Shown here: positions 46,853-55,547 of the stretch, piece after piece | Layout of the letters: the number at the start of each line of letters is the position of its first letter | Numbering within the stretch: position 1 is the stretch's first letter | NCBI RefSeq assembly: GCF_011421425.1 | Contig: NZ_WPCW01000001.1 | Location: forward strand, 434,001 to 498,000 | Reading direction: 5' to 3' | Length of the DNA: 64,000 bases | From: Streptococcus catagoni | GTDB lineage: Bacteria > Bacillota > Bacilli > Lactobacillales > Streptococcaceae | The notes under the pieces: generated by a model | Told to the model about the DNA's origin: nothing | The model's input: the letters and a program-made list of their open reading frames with translations, nothing else | Databases searched by the model: none | Position numbers and translations under genes: made by a program

Positions 46853-47698
46853 TTACTTGCCTCCAAAAATAGTTTTGTACCAAGGGCTTTTTCTTTCTGT
46901 CCCGTTATTGATATAAGTCCTTAAAACTGTTTCGAAATCAGATTTAGACAGGTCATGTAAGAATTGGCCTTTACGTGTAACTGAAATACCTCCTGTTTCC
47001 TCAGAGACAACAATTGTAACAGCATCTGAGTTTTCAGACAAACCAATAGCGGCTCTGTGTCTAGTTCCAAATTCTTTTGATATAGAAAGAGATTCTGAAA
47101 GTGGTAAATAAGCACAAGATGCTGCTATTTTGTTATCCGCAATAATAACCGCCCCATCATGTAGAGGGGTATTGGGGATAAAGATATTAATCAAGAGTTG
47201 ACTAGAGATGTCAGCATTTAAGGGGATCCCTGTTCCAATGTAGGACTGCAAGGTTTGAGCTTGTTCAATCACAATTAAAGCTCCAATCTTACGTGGGCTC
47301 ATATAGGCAACTGACTTCAAGAGTGCATCCACTAGTTTTTCTTCATCACTAATGGTTTCTTTCTGTAAGAAGACCTGGGTTGTACGACCAAACTTTTCTA
47401 GACCAGCCCGTATTTCTGGAGCAAAGATGATCAGACCAGCTATGACCCCATAAGTAATAACTTGATTCATTAAGAAGGTTATGGTTGTAAAACCTACCCA
47501 TTCCGCCACAAAACGCAGGACAATAAATAAGACCACACCTTGAACTAGTGACATAATCTTCGTACCCGCTAAAGCCTTTATAAAACGGTAAAGGACAAAA
47601 GCAACTATTAAGATATCCAAAAGATGAACAGCCAAGGTCCTAGGGTCGTCAAATAAGCTGGCAATAAATTTTGCATCAATATTACTTAAATTACTCAT
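46853..47698 (-). CDS. cdaA: Membrane diadenylate cyclase CdaA
   Basis: The 281-residue enzyme makes c-di-AMP from two ATP at the membrane. Three N-terminal helices (about 22-40, 45-65 and 70-90) precede the DAC domain. Catalytic motifs are TPLHDGAVIIADNKI (DGA) and GTRHRAAIGLSENSDA (RHR). c-di-AMP controls potassium, osmolyte and wall balance in streptococci. It heads the cdaA-cdaR-glmM operon, with an extended -10 promoter upstream, divergent from murT. Confidence 0.97.
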   Translation of the reverse strand: MSNLSNIDAKFIASLFDDPRTLAVHLLDILIVAFVLYRFIKALAGTKIMSLVQGVVLFIVLRFVAEWVGFTTITFLMNQVITYGVIAGLIIFAPEIRAGLEKFGRTTQVFLQKETISDEEKLVDALLKSVAYMSPRKIGALIVIEQAQTLQSYIGTGIPLNADISSQLLINIFIPNTPLHDGAVIIADNKIAASCAYLPLSESLSISKEFGTRHRAAIGLSENSDAVTIVVSEETGGISVTRKGQFLHDLSKSDFETVLRTYINNGTERKSPWYKTIFGGK

Positions 47699-47733
47699 AC
47701 TATTCTCTTTCTATCTGAAATACAATCTACGTT

Positions 47734-47742
47734 ATTATACCA
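47734..47742 (-). promoter_or_regulatory. cdaA extended -10 promoter
   Basis: Minus-strand TGGTATAAT is a perfect extended -10 about 36 bp before the cdaA ATG. The -35 region is poor. Confidence 0.7.
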
Positions 47743-47783
47743 TTTTTCTGAAAGTTTTTCTTTATTTAAATTTTATAAACTTA

Positions 47784-47792
47784 TGTTAAAAT
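47784..47792 (+). promoter_or_regulatory. murT extended -10, six bases from the start codon
   Basis: TGTTAAAAT (TG-n-TAAAAT) ends at 47792 and the murT ATG is at 47799. A start point 6-7 bases after the -10 would fall on or next to the ATG. An alternative TATAAA at 47774-47779 would also give a leader of only about 13 nt with no Shine-Dalgarno sequence. Confidence 0.5.
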
Positions 47793-47798
47793 ATAAAC

Positions 47799-49142
47799 AT
47801 GAAACTTAAGACAATAATGGGCGTAACTGCCGGAAAAATAGCATATAAAGTATTAAAGGCCATGGGACGAGGATCAACTTATCCAGGGAAGCTGGCCTTA
47901 AACTTTGATAAAGAGATTTTAGACACACTTGCCAAAGATTATGAGATTGTTGTGATCACTGGAACCAATGGAAAAACCCTGACAACTGCCCTAACAGTGG
48001 GGATATTAAAGGAAGCCTTTGGTCAGGTTCTGACAAATCCAAGTGGTGCCAATATGATCACTGGTATCGTATCTACCTTCTTAACAGCTAAGAGAGGAAA
48101 AAGTGGGAAAAAAATAGCTGTCCTAGAGATTGACGAAGCTAGTCTTCCAAAAATCACCAAGTATATTAGTCCCAGTCTCTTTGTTTTTACCAATATCTTT
48201 CGTGACCAGATGGACCGCTATGGGGAGATCTATACTACCTATCAGCTGATTATTGATGGGGCTAAAAATGCACCTCAGGCAACTATTTTAGCCAATGGTG
48301 ATAGTCCTCTCTTTGCATCAAAAGAGCTCATTAATCCTGTCAAATACTATGGTTTTAATACAAAAGAGCACCAACCTCGCCTAGCTCATTACAATACTGA
48401 AGGTATTTTGTGTCCTAAATGTGAACATATCCTGCAATACAAACTCAATACCTATGCTAATCTAGGCCATTATACCTGTTTAAATTGTCAGTTCCAAAGA
48501 CCAAAATTGGATTATCAGTTGACTGCTCTGACAGAAATAAGCAATTCAAAATCAGCCTTTGTTATTGATGGCCAAGACTACAAAATCAATGTCGGCGGCC
48601 TCTACAACATTTACAATGCCTTAGCAGCTGTTTCAGTTGCTGAATTCTTTGGTGTGGCACCAGAGAAAATTAAGGCTGGCTTTGATAAAAGTAGGGCTGT
48701 TTTTGGACGCCAAGAGACCTTTAAAATCGGAGAAAAAACGTGTACCTTGGTTCTAATCAAAAACCCTGTGGGAGCTAGTCAAGCTTTAGAAATGATTAAA
48801 CTAGCTGATGTTCCTTTTAGTCTATCTGTCCTACTGAACGCAAACTATGCTGATGGTATTGATACCTCATGGATTTGGGATGCCAACTTTGAATTAATTA
48901 ACCAAATGCCAATCACAGAAATCACTGCTGCTGGTGTCCGTCATTCTGAAATTGCACGTCGTTTACGAGTTTCAGGATATGATGAAAGTAGGATAAAAGA
49001 AGCTGAAAAACTTGAAGATGTTATGACAGCCATTGAAAACCAAGAAGCTGATCATGCTTATATTTTAGCAACCTATACAGCCATGCTTCAATTCCGTGAA
49101 ATGTTAGCGGAACGCCATATCGTTAAAAAGGAGATGAACTAA
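47799..49142 (+). CDS. murT: Lipid II isoglutaminyl synthase, Mur-ligase subunit MurT
   Basis: The 447-residue protein, with GatD, amidates the D-glutamate of lipid II using glutamine and ATP. The Mur-ligase P-loop is [16 protein letters not shown] central Cys4 zinc ribbon (CPKCEHIL and YTCLNCQF) and the C-terminal DUF1727 domain ([28 protein letters not shown]) are typical. No ribosome-binding sequence lies before the ATG, yet the start matches homologues ([19 protein letters not shown]). Its stop overlaps the gatD start (TAATG). Confidence 0.96.
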   Translation: MKLKTIMGVTAGKIAYKVLKAMGRGSTYPGKLALNFDKEILDTLAKDYEIVVITGTNGKTLTTALTVGILKEAFGQVLTNPSGANMITGIVSTFLTAKRGKSGKKIAVLEIDEASLPKITKYISPSLFVFTNIFRDQMDRYGEIYTTYQLIIDGAKNAPQATILANGDSPLFASKELINPVKYYGFNTKEHQPRLAHYNTEGILCPKCEHILQYKLNTYANLGHYTCLNCQFQRPKLDYQLTALTEISNSKSAFVIDGQDYKINVGGLYNIYNALAAVSVAEFFGVAPEKIKAGFDKSRAVFGRQETFKIGEKTCTLVLIKNPVGASQALEMIKLADVPFSLSVLLNANYADGIDTSWIWDANFELINQMPITEITAAGVRHSEIARRLRVSGYDESRIKEAEKLEDVMTAIENQEADHAYILATYTAMLQFREMLAERHIVKKEMN

Positions 49143-49930
49143 TGACCTATACTTCTCTACAATCTCCTGATCCTATTAATTATCAGTTTGACATCAGAAT
49201 TGCTCATTTATATGGTAATTTGATGAATACCTATGGAGACAATGGTAATGTCCTTATGCTTAAATATGTAGCTGAAAAACTCGGAGCACATGTTACCGTT
49301 GATATTCTATCCATAGATGATCACTTAGACGCTGATGCCTATGATATTATTTTCTTTGGTGGTGGTCAGGACTACGAGCAAACTATTGTTGCTCGCGACT
49401 TAGCGAACAAAAAAGAAGCAATTGATACCTATATAAAAAAAGACAAAGTCATCTTGGCTATCTGTGGAGGTTTTCAATTATTAGGACAATATTATATCCA
49501 AGCAAACGGTGAAAAGATCAATGGTATTGGTGTCATGGGTCACTATACCTTAAATCAAGATAACAATCGTTATATCGGAGATATTAAAATCTATAATGAA
49601 GAATTTAACGAAACCTATTATGGTTTTGAAAACCACCAAGGGCGTACCTTCTTATCTGATGATGAAAAGCCCCTAGGAAAAGTCATTTATGGAAATGGAA
49701 ACAATAATGAAGATCAAACCGAAGGTGTCCACTATAAGAATGTCTTTGGTTCTTATTTCCACGGACCAATCCTTTCTCGAAATGTTAACTTAACTTATCG
49801 TTTAGTAACAACTGCTTTAAAAAATAAATACGGCCCAACCGTGAAATTAGCAAATTATGATACCATACTTGGAAATGAAGTATCACAAGAGTATGCTGAT
49901 GTCAAAAGTAAAGCCGAATGTGAAAGATAA
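49142..49930 (+). CDS. gatD: Lipid II isoglutaminyl synthase, glutaminase subunit GatD
   Basis: This 262-residue class I glutamine amidotransferase supplies ammonia to MurT. The nucleophilic cysteine is in [15 protein letters not shown] and the histidine in [30 protein letters not shown] is the conserved N-terminal motif. It overlaps murT by one base, so the two proteins are made together. In pneumococcus and S. aureus the pair is essential and affects beta-lactam resistance. A strong terminator follows. Confidence 0.96.
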   Translation: MTYTSLQSPDPINYQFDIRIAHLYGNLMNTYGDNGNVLMLKYVAEKLGAHVTVDILSIDDHLDADAYDIIFFGGGQDYEQTIVARDLANKKEAIDTYIKKDKVILAICGGFQLLGQYYIQANGEKINGIGVMGHYTLNQDNNRYIGDIKIYNEEFNETYYGFENHQGRTFLSDDEKPLGKVIYGNGNNNEDQTEGVHYKNVFGSYFHGPILSRNVNLTYRLVTTALKNKYGPTVKLANYDTILGNEVSQEYADVKSKAECER

Positions 49931-49954
49931 AGACTATCTTATCATTGATAATAA

Positions 49955-49990
49955 AAAAACCTCTGAGGATTCTTATCCTCAGGGGTTTTT
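49955..49990. terminator. Bidirectional terminator between gatD and the collagen-like gene
   Basis: AAAAACCTCTGAGGAT (49955-49970) pairs with ATCCTCAGGGGTTTTT (49975-49990) with one mismatch. A/T runs on both sides serve both converging genes. Confidence 0.92.
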
Positions 49991-50024
49991 GAGATTATGG
50001 TTACTTAAAAAATCAATTAAAAGA

Positions 50025-50885
50025 TTAATCCTTGCGCTTAGCTGAATATGAAACCATTCCTGCGCTTGCCATAACTGCTAATGCTGCTGCAGTGAAAATT
50101 GAGGTAACAGAATCACCTGTTGAAGGAAGTTCTGCTTTAGTTGCTTGTCCAAAATTATGTGACATTGCAGAGCTATGTGCTTTTTGACCCATAGGTATAT
50201 CGTTCATCATGCCTGCTGGGCCATTTCCATGAACAGATTTTTGTTTATGGTCTGAAGCGTCAGTTTTTTCACTCATGCCGTCTTTACCATCATGACCTGG
50301 TTTGCCATCAATACCGTCGCGACCAGGTTTGCCATCTTTTCCGTCTGTTCCAGCTTTACCATCTTGACCGTTGCGTCCGTTTTGGCCATCTTTACCTTTT
50401 TGGCCATCTTGTCCATCACGACCTTTTTGTCCAGCTTGACCATCACGGCCATCACGGCCATCACGACCATCACGACCAGTTGCACCATCTCTTCCCCGAG
50501 CTCCATCTCGGCCATCACAACCATCTAATCCGTCACGTCCTGCTTGCCCTGGGCGGCCTTCTGGTCCAGTAGCACCATCGCGACCATCTAGACCATCTCG
50601 GCCTGGAATTCCAGGACCAAAATCAACAAAACCTGGTGCACTAGGAATTCCCCCAGGATATACACCTGCACTTGGACCAATTCCAAAAGTAGGATAGTGG
50701 CTATCATGAACAGAAAAACCATATCCAGCACGACCTAATGAAGAATCTGGACTTTCTGCAAATGCTGTTGTTCCCTGCATACCGAGTGCGAATAGCGTTC
50801 CTAAGAGAACAGAGGCCGCACCGAAACTATACTTACGAATTCCAAAACGTTGTTTTTTGGCAACGTCATTTTTCATGTTTGTCAT
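50025..50885 (-). CDS. Collagen-like LPXTG surface protein with YSIRK-type signal peptide
   Basis: From the ATG at 50885 (MTNMKNDVAKKQRFGIRKYS) the protein has 286 residues. Parts in order: a YSIRK-type signal (FGIRKYSFGAASVLLG, ending near AFA), a short non-repetitive domain rich in Gly/Pro/Tyr, about 37 Gly-X-Y triplets (near residues 92-202), a 50-residue spacer, and the sortase signal LPSTGD followed by a membrane helix and SAKRKD. It resembles streptococcal collagen-like proteins (Scl) that bind host matrix or plasma proteins. Charged triplets (GRD, GKD, GQD) dominate and proline is rare. One triplet is GCD, and cysteine is unexpected in such a surface protein. The divergent AraC-type gene is its probable regulator. 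Confidence 0.92.
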   Translation of the reverse strand: MTNMKNDVAKKQRFGIRKYSFGAASVLLGTLFALGMQGTTAFAESPDSSLGRAGYGFSVHDSHYPTFGIGPSAGVYPGGIPSAPGFVDFGPGIPGRDGLDGRDGATGPEGRPGQAGRDGLDGCDGRDGARGRDGATGRDGRDGRDGRDGQAGQKGRDGQDGQKGKDGQNGRNGQDGKAGTDGKDGKPGRDGIDGKPGHDGKDGMSEKTDASDHKQKSVHGNGPAGMMNDIPMGQKAHSSAMSHNFGQATKAELPSTGDSVTSIFTAAALAVMASAGMVSYSAKRKD

Positions 50886-51014
50886 GATATTTCTTCTTAT
50901 TTTGCTCACTTTAAAGGAATTGAGCAGTTATATTGTTTTAGTTATGAGGTTGAGAAACTGACCAGGTTCTCAAGTTAATAACCAAGATATATCATGCCAC
51001 GTTTGGAAAAATCC

Positions 51015-51043
51015 ATCATGTATACTTCGCTATTTTTTGTCAA
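51015..51043 (-). promoter_or_regulatory. Promoter of the collagen-like gene
   Basis: Minus-strand TTGACA (51043-51038) is a perfect -35 and is 17 bp from CATGAT (51020-51015), a weak -10. A weak -10 with strong -35 suits an activator-dependent promoter. Confidence 0.55.
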
Positions 51044-51139
51044 ATGTGATAACAATTTGCAAGTTTCAGAAAGCGATACCACTGCAGTCAATAACTATTA
51101 TTTACTTTAAAATATTGATTTTAAGATATCACAAGGATT

Positions 51140-51148
51140 TGCTATAGT
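51140..51148 (+). promoter_or_regulatory. Promoter of the AraC-type regulator
   Basis: TGCTATAGT (TG-n-TATAGT) is an extended -10 about 157 bp before the start codon, leaving an unusually long leader. Confidence 0.45.
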
Positions 51149-51305
51149 AAGAACTTGTAAAGTACTAAATCACAGGCATTAACTGGGAATAGTGGAAGCT
51201 TATTGCAATATTGATTGGCTTTCTAATGTAGTGATTTGTTATTACATATGCATTATCTGAAAGGTTTACAACAATATATTAAAGAAAGGAAAGAAAACAA
51301 AGTTC

Positions 51306-52460
51306 ATGTATAAACGTTCCATACTTGAATCTTTACACATTTGCTTGAAAATTCCCATCATTGTTTTAGATGACAGATTAAACACAATTAGAATATATCC
51401 TATGGATATTAAAGATACATTGAATGATCGACTGAAACAATTTTTACGAGACAGCTGTTGTCAAAATTGTTTTTCTCCTTTTAAACTTCTTTGTCTATCT
51501 GCAAATTCATTATTAGCTGTCTATAGATATCAGAAGCATCTGATAATCTTTGGTCCTTTTTTATCCAATTATCCATTAGAAACAGCTCTTCCCTTAGTTC
51601 AAACAGAGCGTCTCCCTCAAGAGTACTTATCTGTCCATAATCATTTTAAACTTCCTCATGTCAATAATATCAGTCATCTCTTGCATTTAATCCACTATTT
51701 TTTTACAGGACACTTGCCATCACTTAAGAGTGAGCATAAAGACCTGTCTCAAAAAAATAATAGCATTCTCCATAATAATCTTTCCAAGCAAGAAATGAAA
51801 GCCTCCAATGACATAGAAGATAAGCACATAATAGATGAATCACTTTTACTTGACTGCATGAAAAGTGGCAACCTCAAGGATGTCAAACAGTTTCTTCAAC
51901 GTCAATTTACAAAAACAAAAGATCCCCGTTCAGAAAAGAATTACTCCATCCTAATCTTCGAAAAAATTTCTCAGTTTGCCATTTCAATGGGTATTTCCCG
52001 TCAATTTGCTCATGACACGAGAGACGACTATATTGAAAAGTATGAACAGTGTCAATCCGTTCATGAAGTGCTTCAATTAAGAGAGTCTGCCGTTCTCCTT
52101 TTCACTCAAAAAATAAGTGGTGTTAATAAACATTCTTACACCGTGTCACGCATTTTACACTATATCCAAGAAAATATTTCTAAAAGATTACTCATTCGCA
52201 CTATCGCAAGAGAAGTCAATTTTAGTGAATCCAACATCCGTAAGCTCTTCAAAAAAGAAATGAAATGCTCTATCCAACAATATATACGTCAACAAAAAAT
52301 TGAACAAGCTAAACTTCTATTGCGTCATGGTATAAGCGTAACAGAAGTCAGTATTAATTTGGGGTATTCTGACGCCGCTCATTTTTCAAAAACATTTAAA
52401 ACAATCGTTGGTATCTCCCCAAAACAATATCAACAAAAACCACAAAGAGAGATTTGCTAG
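51306..52460 (+). CDS. AraC-family regulator of the YSIRK-surface-antigen type
   Basis: The 384-residue protein ends in an AraC DNA-binding domain with two helix-turn-helix motifs: IRTIAREVNFSESNIRKLFK and VTEVSINLGYSDAAHFSKTF, followed by GISPKQYQQ. The long N-terminal domain (IPIIVLDDRLNTIRIYP, LIIFGPFLSNYP) matches the group described as regulators next to YSIRK-bearing surface proteins (TIGR04094). Its gene is divergent from exactly such a protein. A cysteine cluster (DSCCQNCFSPFKLLCLS) in the N-terminal domain could sense redox state or metal; that is inference. Confidence 0.88.
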   Translation: MYKRSILESLHICLKIPIIVLDDRLNTIRIYPMDIKDTLNDRLKQFLRDSCCQNCFSPFKLLCLSANSLLAVYRYQKHLIIFGPFLSNYPLETALPLVQTERLPQEYLSVHNHFKLPHVNNISHLLHLIHYFFTGHLPSLKSEHKDLSQKNNSILHNNLSKQEMKASNDIEDKHIIDESLLLDCMKSGNLKDVKQFLQRQFTKTKDPRSEKNYSILIFEKISQFAISMGISRQFAHDTRDDYIEKYEQCQSVHEVLQLRESAVLLFTQKISGVNKHSYTVSRILHYIQENISKRLLIRTIAREVNFSESNIRKLFKKEMKCSIQQYIRQQKIEQAKLLLRHGISVTEVSINLGYSDAAHFSKTFKTIVGISPKQYQQKPQREIC

Positions 52461-52476
52461 TTATTAATCCTATAAA

Positions 52477-52515
52477 AAAATCCCCTTCTACTGTTCATTT
52501 GTAGAGGGGGATTTT
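52477..52515. terminator. Bidirectional terminator between the AraC-type gene and lplA
   Basis: AAAATCCCCTTCTAC (52477-52491) pairs with GTAGAGGGGGATTTT (52501-52515), 14 of 15 paired. It ends both converging transcripts. Confidence 0.92.
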
Positions 52516-52516
52516 A

Positions 52517-53506
52517 CTATGCAACGATTGCTTTTGCTATTTCTTCAACTGTAATTCTTGAGAAATATTGAGCTGTATCGATGGTCTGTAGTTTTTCTAG
52601 AACATCTTTATAATCATATTTTGTTCCTATTAATAGGTTTTCAATGTCTTCAACATCTTTAATACCGAAGAAATCTCCGTAAATTTTAATATTTTTGATA
52701 ACTGATTGTTGAACATTTGCGAAAGTATTGATCTTACCAGCAGGATAGCGAACATTTCTTTCAATAGTGTATTCTGGAGCCTTACCGTAGGTCCAATCCC
52801 ATGTTCCAAATTTTGTATCTGCTGATTCTTGGATTTTTTCTAACTCATCTTCTGAAAGGACATATTCTGTCATCTCTGGATAGGTTTCTTTCATTTTTTC
52901 TAAAATTTTATCAGAGAATTCATTTACAGTAATCTTTTCAGGTAGTTCATCTAAGATATTAGTAACACGTGCTCGAACTGATTTGATTCCTTTTGATTCA
53001 ATTTTATCCTTGCTTACTTTTAAGGCATCGCCAAGCACTGACATATCAACATCAAATAAAAGACAGCCATGGTGCATCATACGACCTTTATAATAAGCCT
53101 GGGCATTACCACAGAATTTCTTGCCATCAATTTCTAAATCATTACGACCAGTAAATTCAGCCTTAACCCCTAAATCAGCTAAAGTTTCAATAACCGGTTG
53201 GGAGAAGGTTTTAAAATCGAAAGCTCCTTCTTCTGATTTATTAGAAATAATGGTGTAGTTTAGATTGTTTAGATCATGATAAACTGCTCCACCACCAGAT
53301 AATCGACGAACTACATGGATACCATGGGAGTCGATGTATTCCTTATTAATCTCTTGGATGGTATTTTGGTGTTTACCAATAATAATAGCAGGTTCATTAA
53401 TCCAAAGGATGAAAATTTCATCTTCTGAGGTCAATTCTTTAAAGGCATAGGCTTCTAGAGCAACGTTGTAAGCTGGGTTATTACTCTTGTTAACAATATA
53501 TTTCAT
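52517..53506 (-). CDS. lplA: Lipoate-protein ligase A
   Basis: This 329-residue enzyme activates lipoate with ATP and attaches it to lipoyl domains. Motifs are VVRRLSGGGAVYHDLNNLNY, GRNDLEIDGKKFCGNAQAYY and the MMHHGCLLFDVD segment; the C-terminal accessory domain is present. It follows the dehydrogenase genes, whose E2 and E3 lipoyl domains are its likely targets. A terminator lies between E3 and lplA, so it may have its own promoter. Confidence 0.95.
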   Translation of the reverse strand: MKYIVNKSNNPAYNVALEAYAFKELTSEDEIFILWINEPAIIIGKHQNTIQEINKEYIDSHGIHVVRRLSGGGAVYHDLNNLNYTIISNKSEEGAFDFKTFSQPVIETLADLGVKAEFTGRNDLEIDGKKFCGNAQAYYKGRMMHHGCLLFDVDMSVLGDALKVSKDKIESKGIKSVRARVTNILDELPEKITVNEFSDKILEKMKETYPEMTEYVLSEDELEKIQESADTKFGTWDWTYGKAPEYTIERNVRYPAGKINTFANVQQSVIKNIKIYGDFFGIKDVEDIENLLIGTKYDYKDVLEKLQTIDTAQYFSRITVEEIAKAIVA

Positions 53507-53628
53507 TTCTTCTCCTAATTTTCGTCATTCATAACTTCTATTTTATTCCAAAATACTGTAAAACACAAGCTTTATAAGCACTTATTCCTTAGCGATTAGC
53601 AAGTATTTTTTACGGACAGGCAAAAAGA

Positions 53629-53655
53629 AAAAGCTTAGGAAAGCCTAAACTTTTT
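53629..53655 (-). terminator. Terminator of the dehydrogenase operon
   Basis: AAAAGCTTAGG (53629-53639) pairs with CCTAAACTTTTT (53644-53655) with one bulge; on the minus strand T-rich sequence follows. It is about 15 bp after the E3 stop. Confidence 0.78.
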
Positions 53656-53669
53656 CAGCTATTTAGCTA

Positions 53670-55442
53670 TTATTTTTTTCTCTTTGGTGGGTTATGGATA
53701 GCTTCGCCAAGAACATCTGCAAAAGCTTCATACATAACTTCTGAGAAGGTTGGGTGGCCATGGATTGATAGTAATAATTCATCAACTGTCAATTCAGATT
53801 CCATGATTGTAGCAGCTTCATTGATCATTTCAGCCGCTGCAGGACCGATGATGTGAACGCCAAGGATTTCATGGAATTTAGCATCGGCAATAACCTTAAC
53901 AAAACCATGTGCTTCGTTAGAAGCAATAGCACGTCCATTTCCTGTAAAGCTGTTACGTCCCACTAAGATATCGCCATATTTAGCGCGAGCATCTTCTTCA
54001 GTTAAACCAACCATGGCAACTTCAGGATGTGTGTAAACAGCAGCTGGAGTAAATTCTAGGTTAGCCTTACGAGTGTTTCCACGCATTGCATTTTCAGCAG
54101 CTACTTCACCCATGCGGAAGGCTGCGTGAGCTAGCATCTTAGTTCCGTTAACATCACCTGGTGCATAGATTCCAGGAATTGAAGTTTCTTGATAGTTATT
54201 AACTTTGATACGGTTACGATCCATTTCTAAGTTAAGGTTTTCAAGTCCATTCATTTGTGGAACACGTCCGATAGATAGTAGGGCTTTTTCAGCAACAACT
54301 TCTTCACCGTTGTTCAATTTCAATGTTAATTGGTTGTTAGCTTCAACAATTTCAGAAACACCAACAGATGTTTTAATCTTCATGCCTTTTTTAGACAAGA
54401 TCTTTTGAAGTTCAAGAGAAACATCTTTATCCATAGCAGGGATAATACGGTCTGCCATTTCGATAACAGTCACATCAACACCATAAGATGCCCAAACAAG
54501 ACCAAGCTCGATACCAACGACACCACCACCCATAACAGCAAGTGATTTAGGCATTTCACGTAGATCAAGAATATCATCTGAAGTCAAGACTAAGTTAGAC
54601 TCAATTCCTGGGATGTTAATACGAGAAACTTTTGAACCAGTAGCAAGGATAATCTTACGGCCTTTAATGGTTTCAGAACCAATGGTAACAGTCTTATCAG
54701 GGTTTACTTGACCTAAACCGTTATAAAGGGTTACTTTGTTAGCTTTAAGAAGACCTTTTACTCCGCCTGTAAGGGTTTTAACCACTGAGTTCTTGAAGTC
54801 AACTGTTTTATCCATATCAATAGTATAGTTAGTTGAAGCTAAGTTGATACCACGTCCAGCAGCAATTTTAATACCATCAAGGATTTCAGCATTTCTGAGG
54901 TAAGTTTTTGTTGGGATACATCCCACATTCAAACAGGTTCCACCAAACTCAGATTTTTCAACAATGGCAACTTTACCACCAAGTTGTGCAGCACGGATAG
55001 CCCCGTAGTAACCAGCAGGTCCACCACCTACAACAACGATATCATATTCGTTGTCCGCAAGAGGTTCTTTATTAGCTGAAGCAAGAGATTGCTCTGTTTT
55101 TTCTGGTGCTTTTGGCACTTCAAGACCAGCAGCTTTTAAATCTTCAGTAGTACGAGCTACTTCTACATCAGAACTAGCCTTTGTTCCTTCTTCGATTTGT
55201 TCACCTTCTGCTCCGATGTAACCAATAATTTCAGTTACTGGTACAGTTTCGCCATCTTGACGAACAATTTTTAGAAGGACACCAGAATCTTCTGCTTCGA
55301 TTTCCATATTTGTCTTGTCTGACATGATTTCAAGAAGGATATCTCCTTCATTGACAGTATCACCTTCTTGTTTTTTCCACTCGATGATTTCACCTTCTTG
55401 CATATCAACACCAAGTTTAGGCATAATAATTTCAACAGCCAT
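53670..55442 (-). CDS. Dihydrolipoyl dehydrogenase (E3) with N-terminal lipoyl domain
   Basis: From the ATG at 55442 (MAVEIIMPKLGVDMQEGE), preceded by AAGGAG, it is 590 residues. Residues 1-80 are a lipoyl domain with the modified lysine in MSDKTNMEIE, joined by a linker to a full flavoprotein disulfide reductase. That part has VVGGGPAGYYGAIRAAQLG for FAD, the redox pair in GGTCLNVGCIPTK, a NAD motif VMGGGVVGIELG, and the C-terminal HGHPTFSEVMYEAF with the active histidine. Lipoyl-bearing E3 proteins occur in several streptococci. It closes the E1alpha-E1beta-E2-E3 operon. Confidence 0.95.
   Translation of the reverse strand: MAVEIIMPKLGVDMQEGEIIEWKKQEGDTVNEGDILLEIMSDKTNMEIEAEDSGVLLKIVRQDGETVPVTEIIGYIGAEGEQIEEGTKASSDVEVARTTEDLKAAGLEVPKAPEKTEQSLASANKEPLADNEYDIVVVGGGPAGYYGAIRAAQLGGKVAIVEKSEFGGTCLNVGCIPTKTYLRNAEILDGIKIAAGRGINLASTNYTIDMDKTVDFKNSVVKTLTGGVKGLLKANKVTLYNGLGQVNPDKTVTIGSETIKGRKIILATGSKVSRINIPGIESNLVLTSDDILDLREMPKSLAVMGGGVVGIELGLVWASYGVDVTVIEMADRIIPAMDKDVSLELQKILSKKGMKIKTSVGVSEIVEANNQLTLKLNNGEEVVAEKALLSIGRVPQMNGLENLNLEMDRNRIKVNNYQETSIPGIYAPGDVNGTKMLAHAAFRMGEVAAENAMRGNTRKANLEFTPAAVYTHPEVAMVGLTEEDARAKYGDILVGRNSFTGNGRAIASNEAHGFVKVIADAKFHEILGVHIIGPAAAEMINEAATIMESELTVDELLLSIHGHPTFSEVMYEAFADVLGEAIHNPPKRKK
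55190..55442 (-). repeat. Lipoyl-domain direct repeat, copy in E3
   Basis: The first 80 codons of E3 are nearly identical to those of E2 (56711-56963), at both protein and DNA level. Differences are mostly silent. This indicates recent duplication or gene conversion between the two domains. Confidence 0.85.
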
Positions 55443-55547
55443 TATTTTCTCCTTTATCTCCTCAAGGCTAAGCAAGCTAAACTTTTTTCTAGCTTTCTTA
55501 ACCATTATAAGCTTTTATTACCGACTTGTATAAGTAAAAATGACTTA

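Larger units (their letters stand above)
50886..51305. other. Divergent control region of the collagen-like gene and its regulator
   Basis: The 420 bp contain no gene. They hold a minus-strand promoter for the surface protein, an extended -10 for the AraC-type gene, and long leaders on both sides: about 120 nt for the surface protein and 150 nt for the regulator. No obvious strong inverted repeat was found. Confidence 0.65.

Noticed and set aside
50292..50528. Open frame antisense to the collagen-like gene, rich in Ile and Thr
   Set aside because: It is a by-product of the Gly-X-Y codon repeats on the other strand, with no ribosome site.
50280..50620. Short regular repeats that might be taken for a CRISPR array
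   Set aside because: The 9-base period is the Gly-X-Y coding repeat; there are no spacers and no cas genes.
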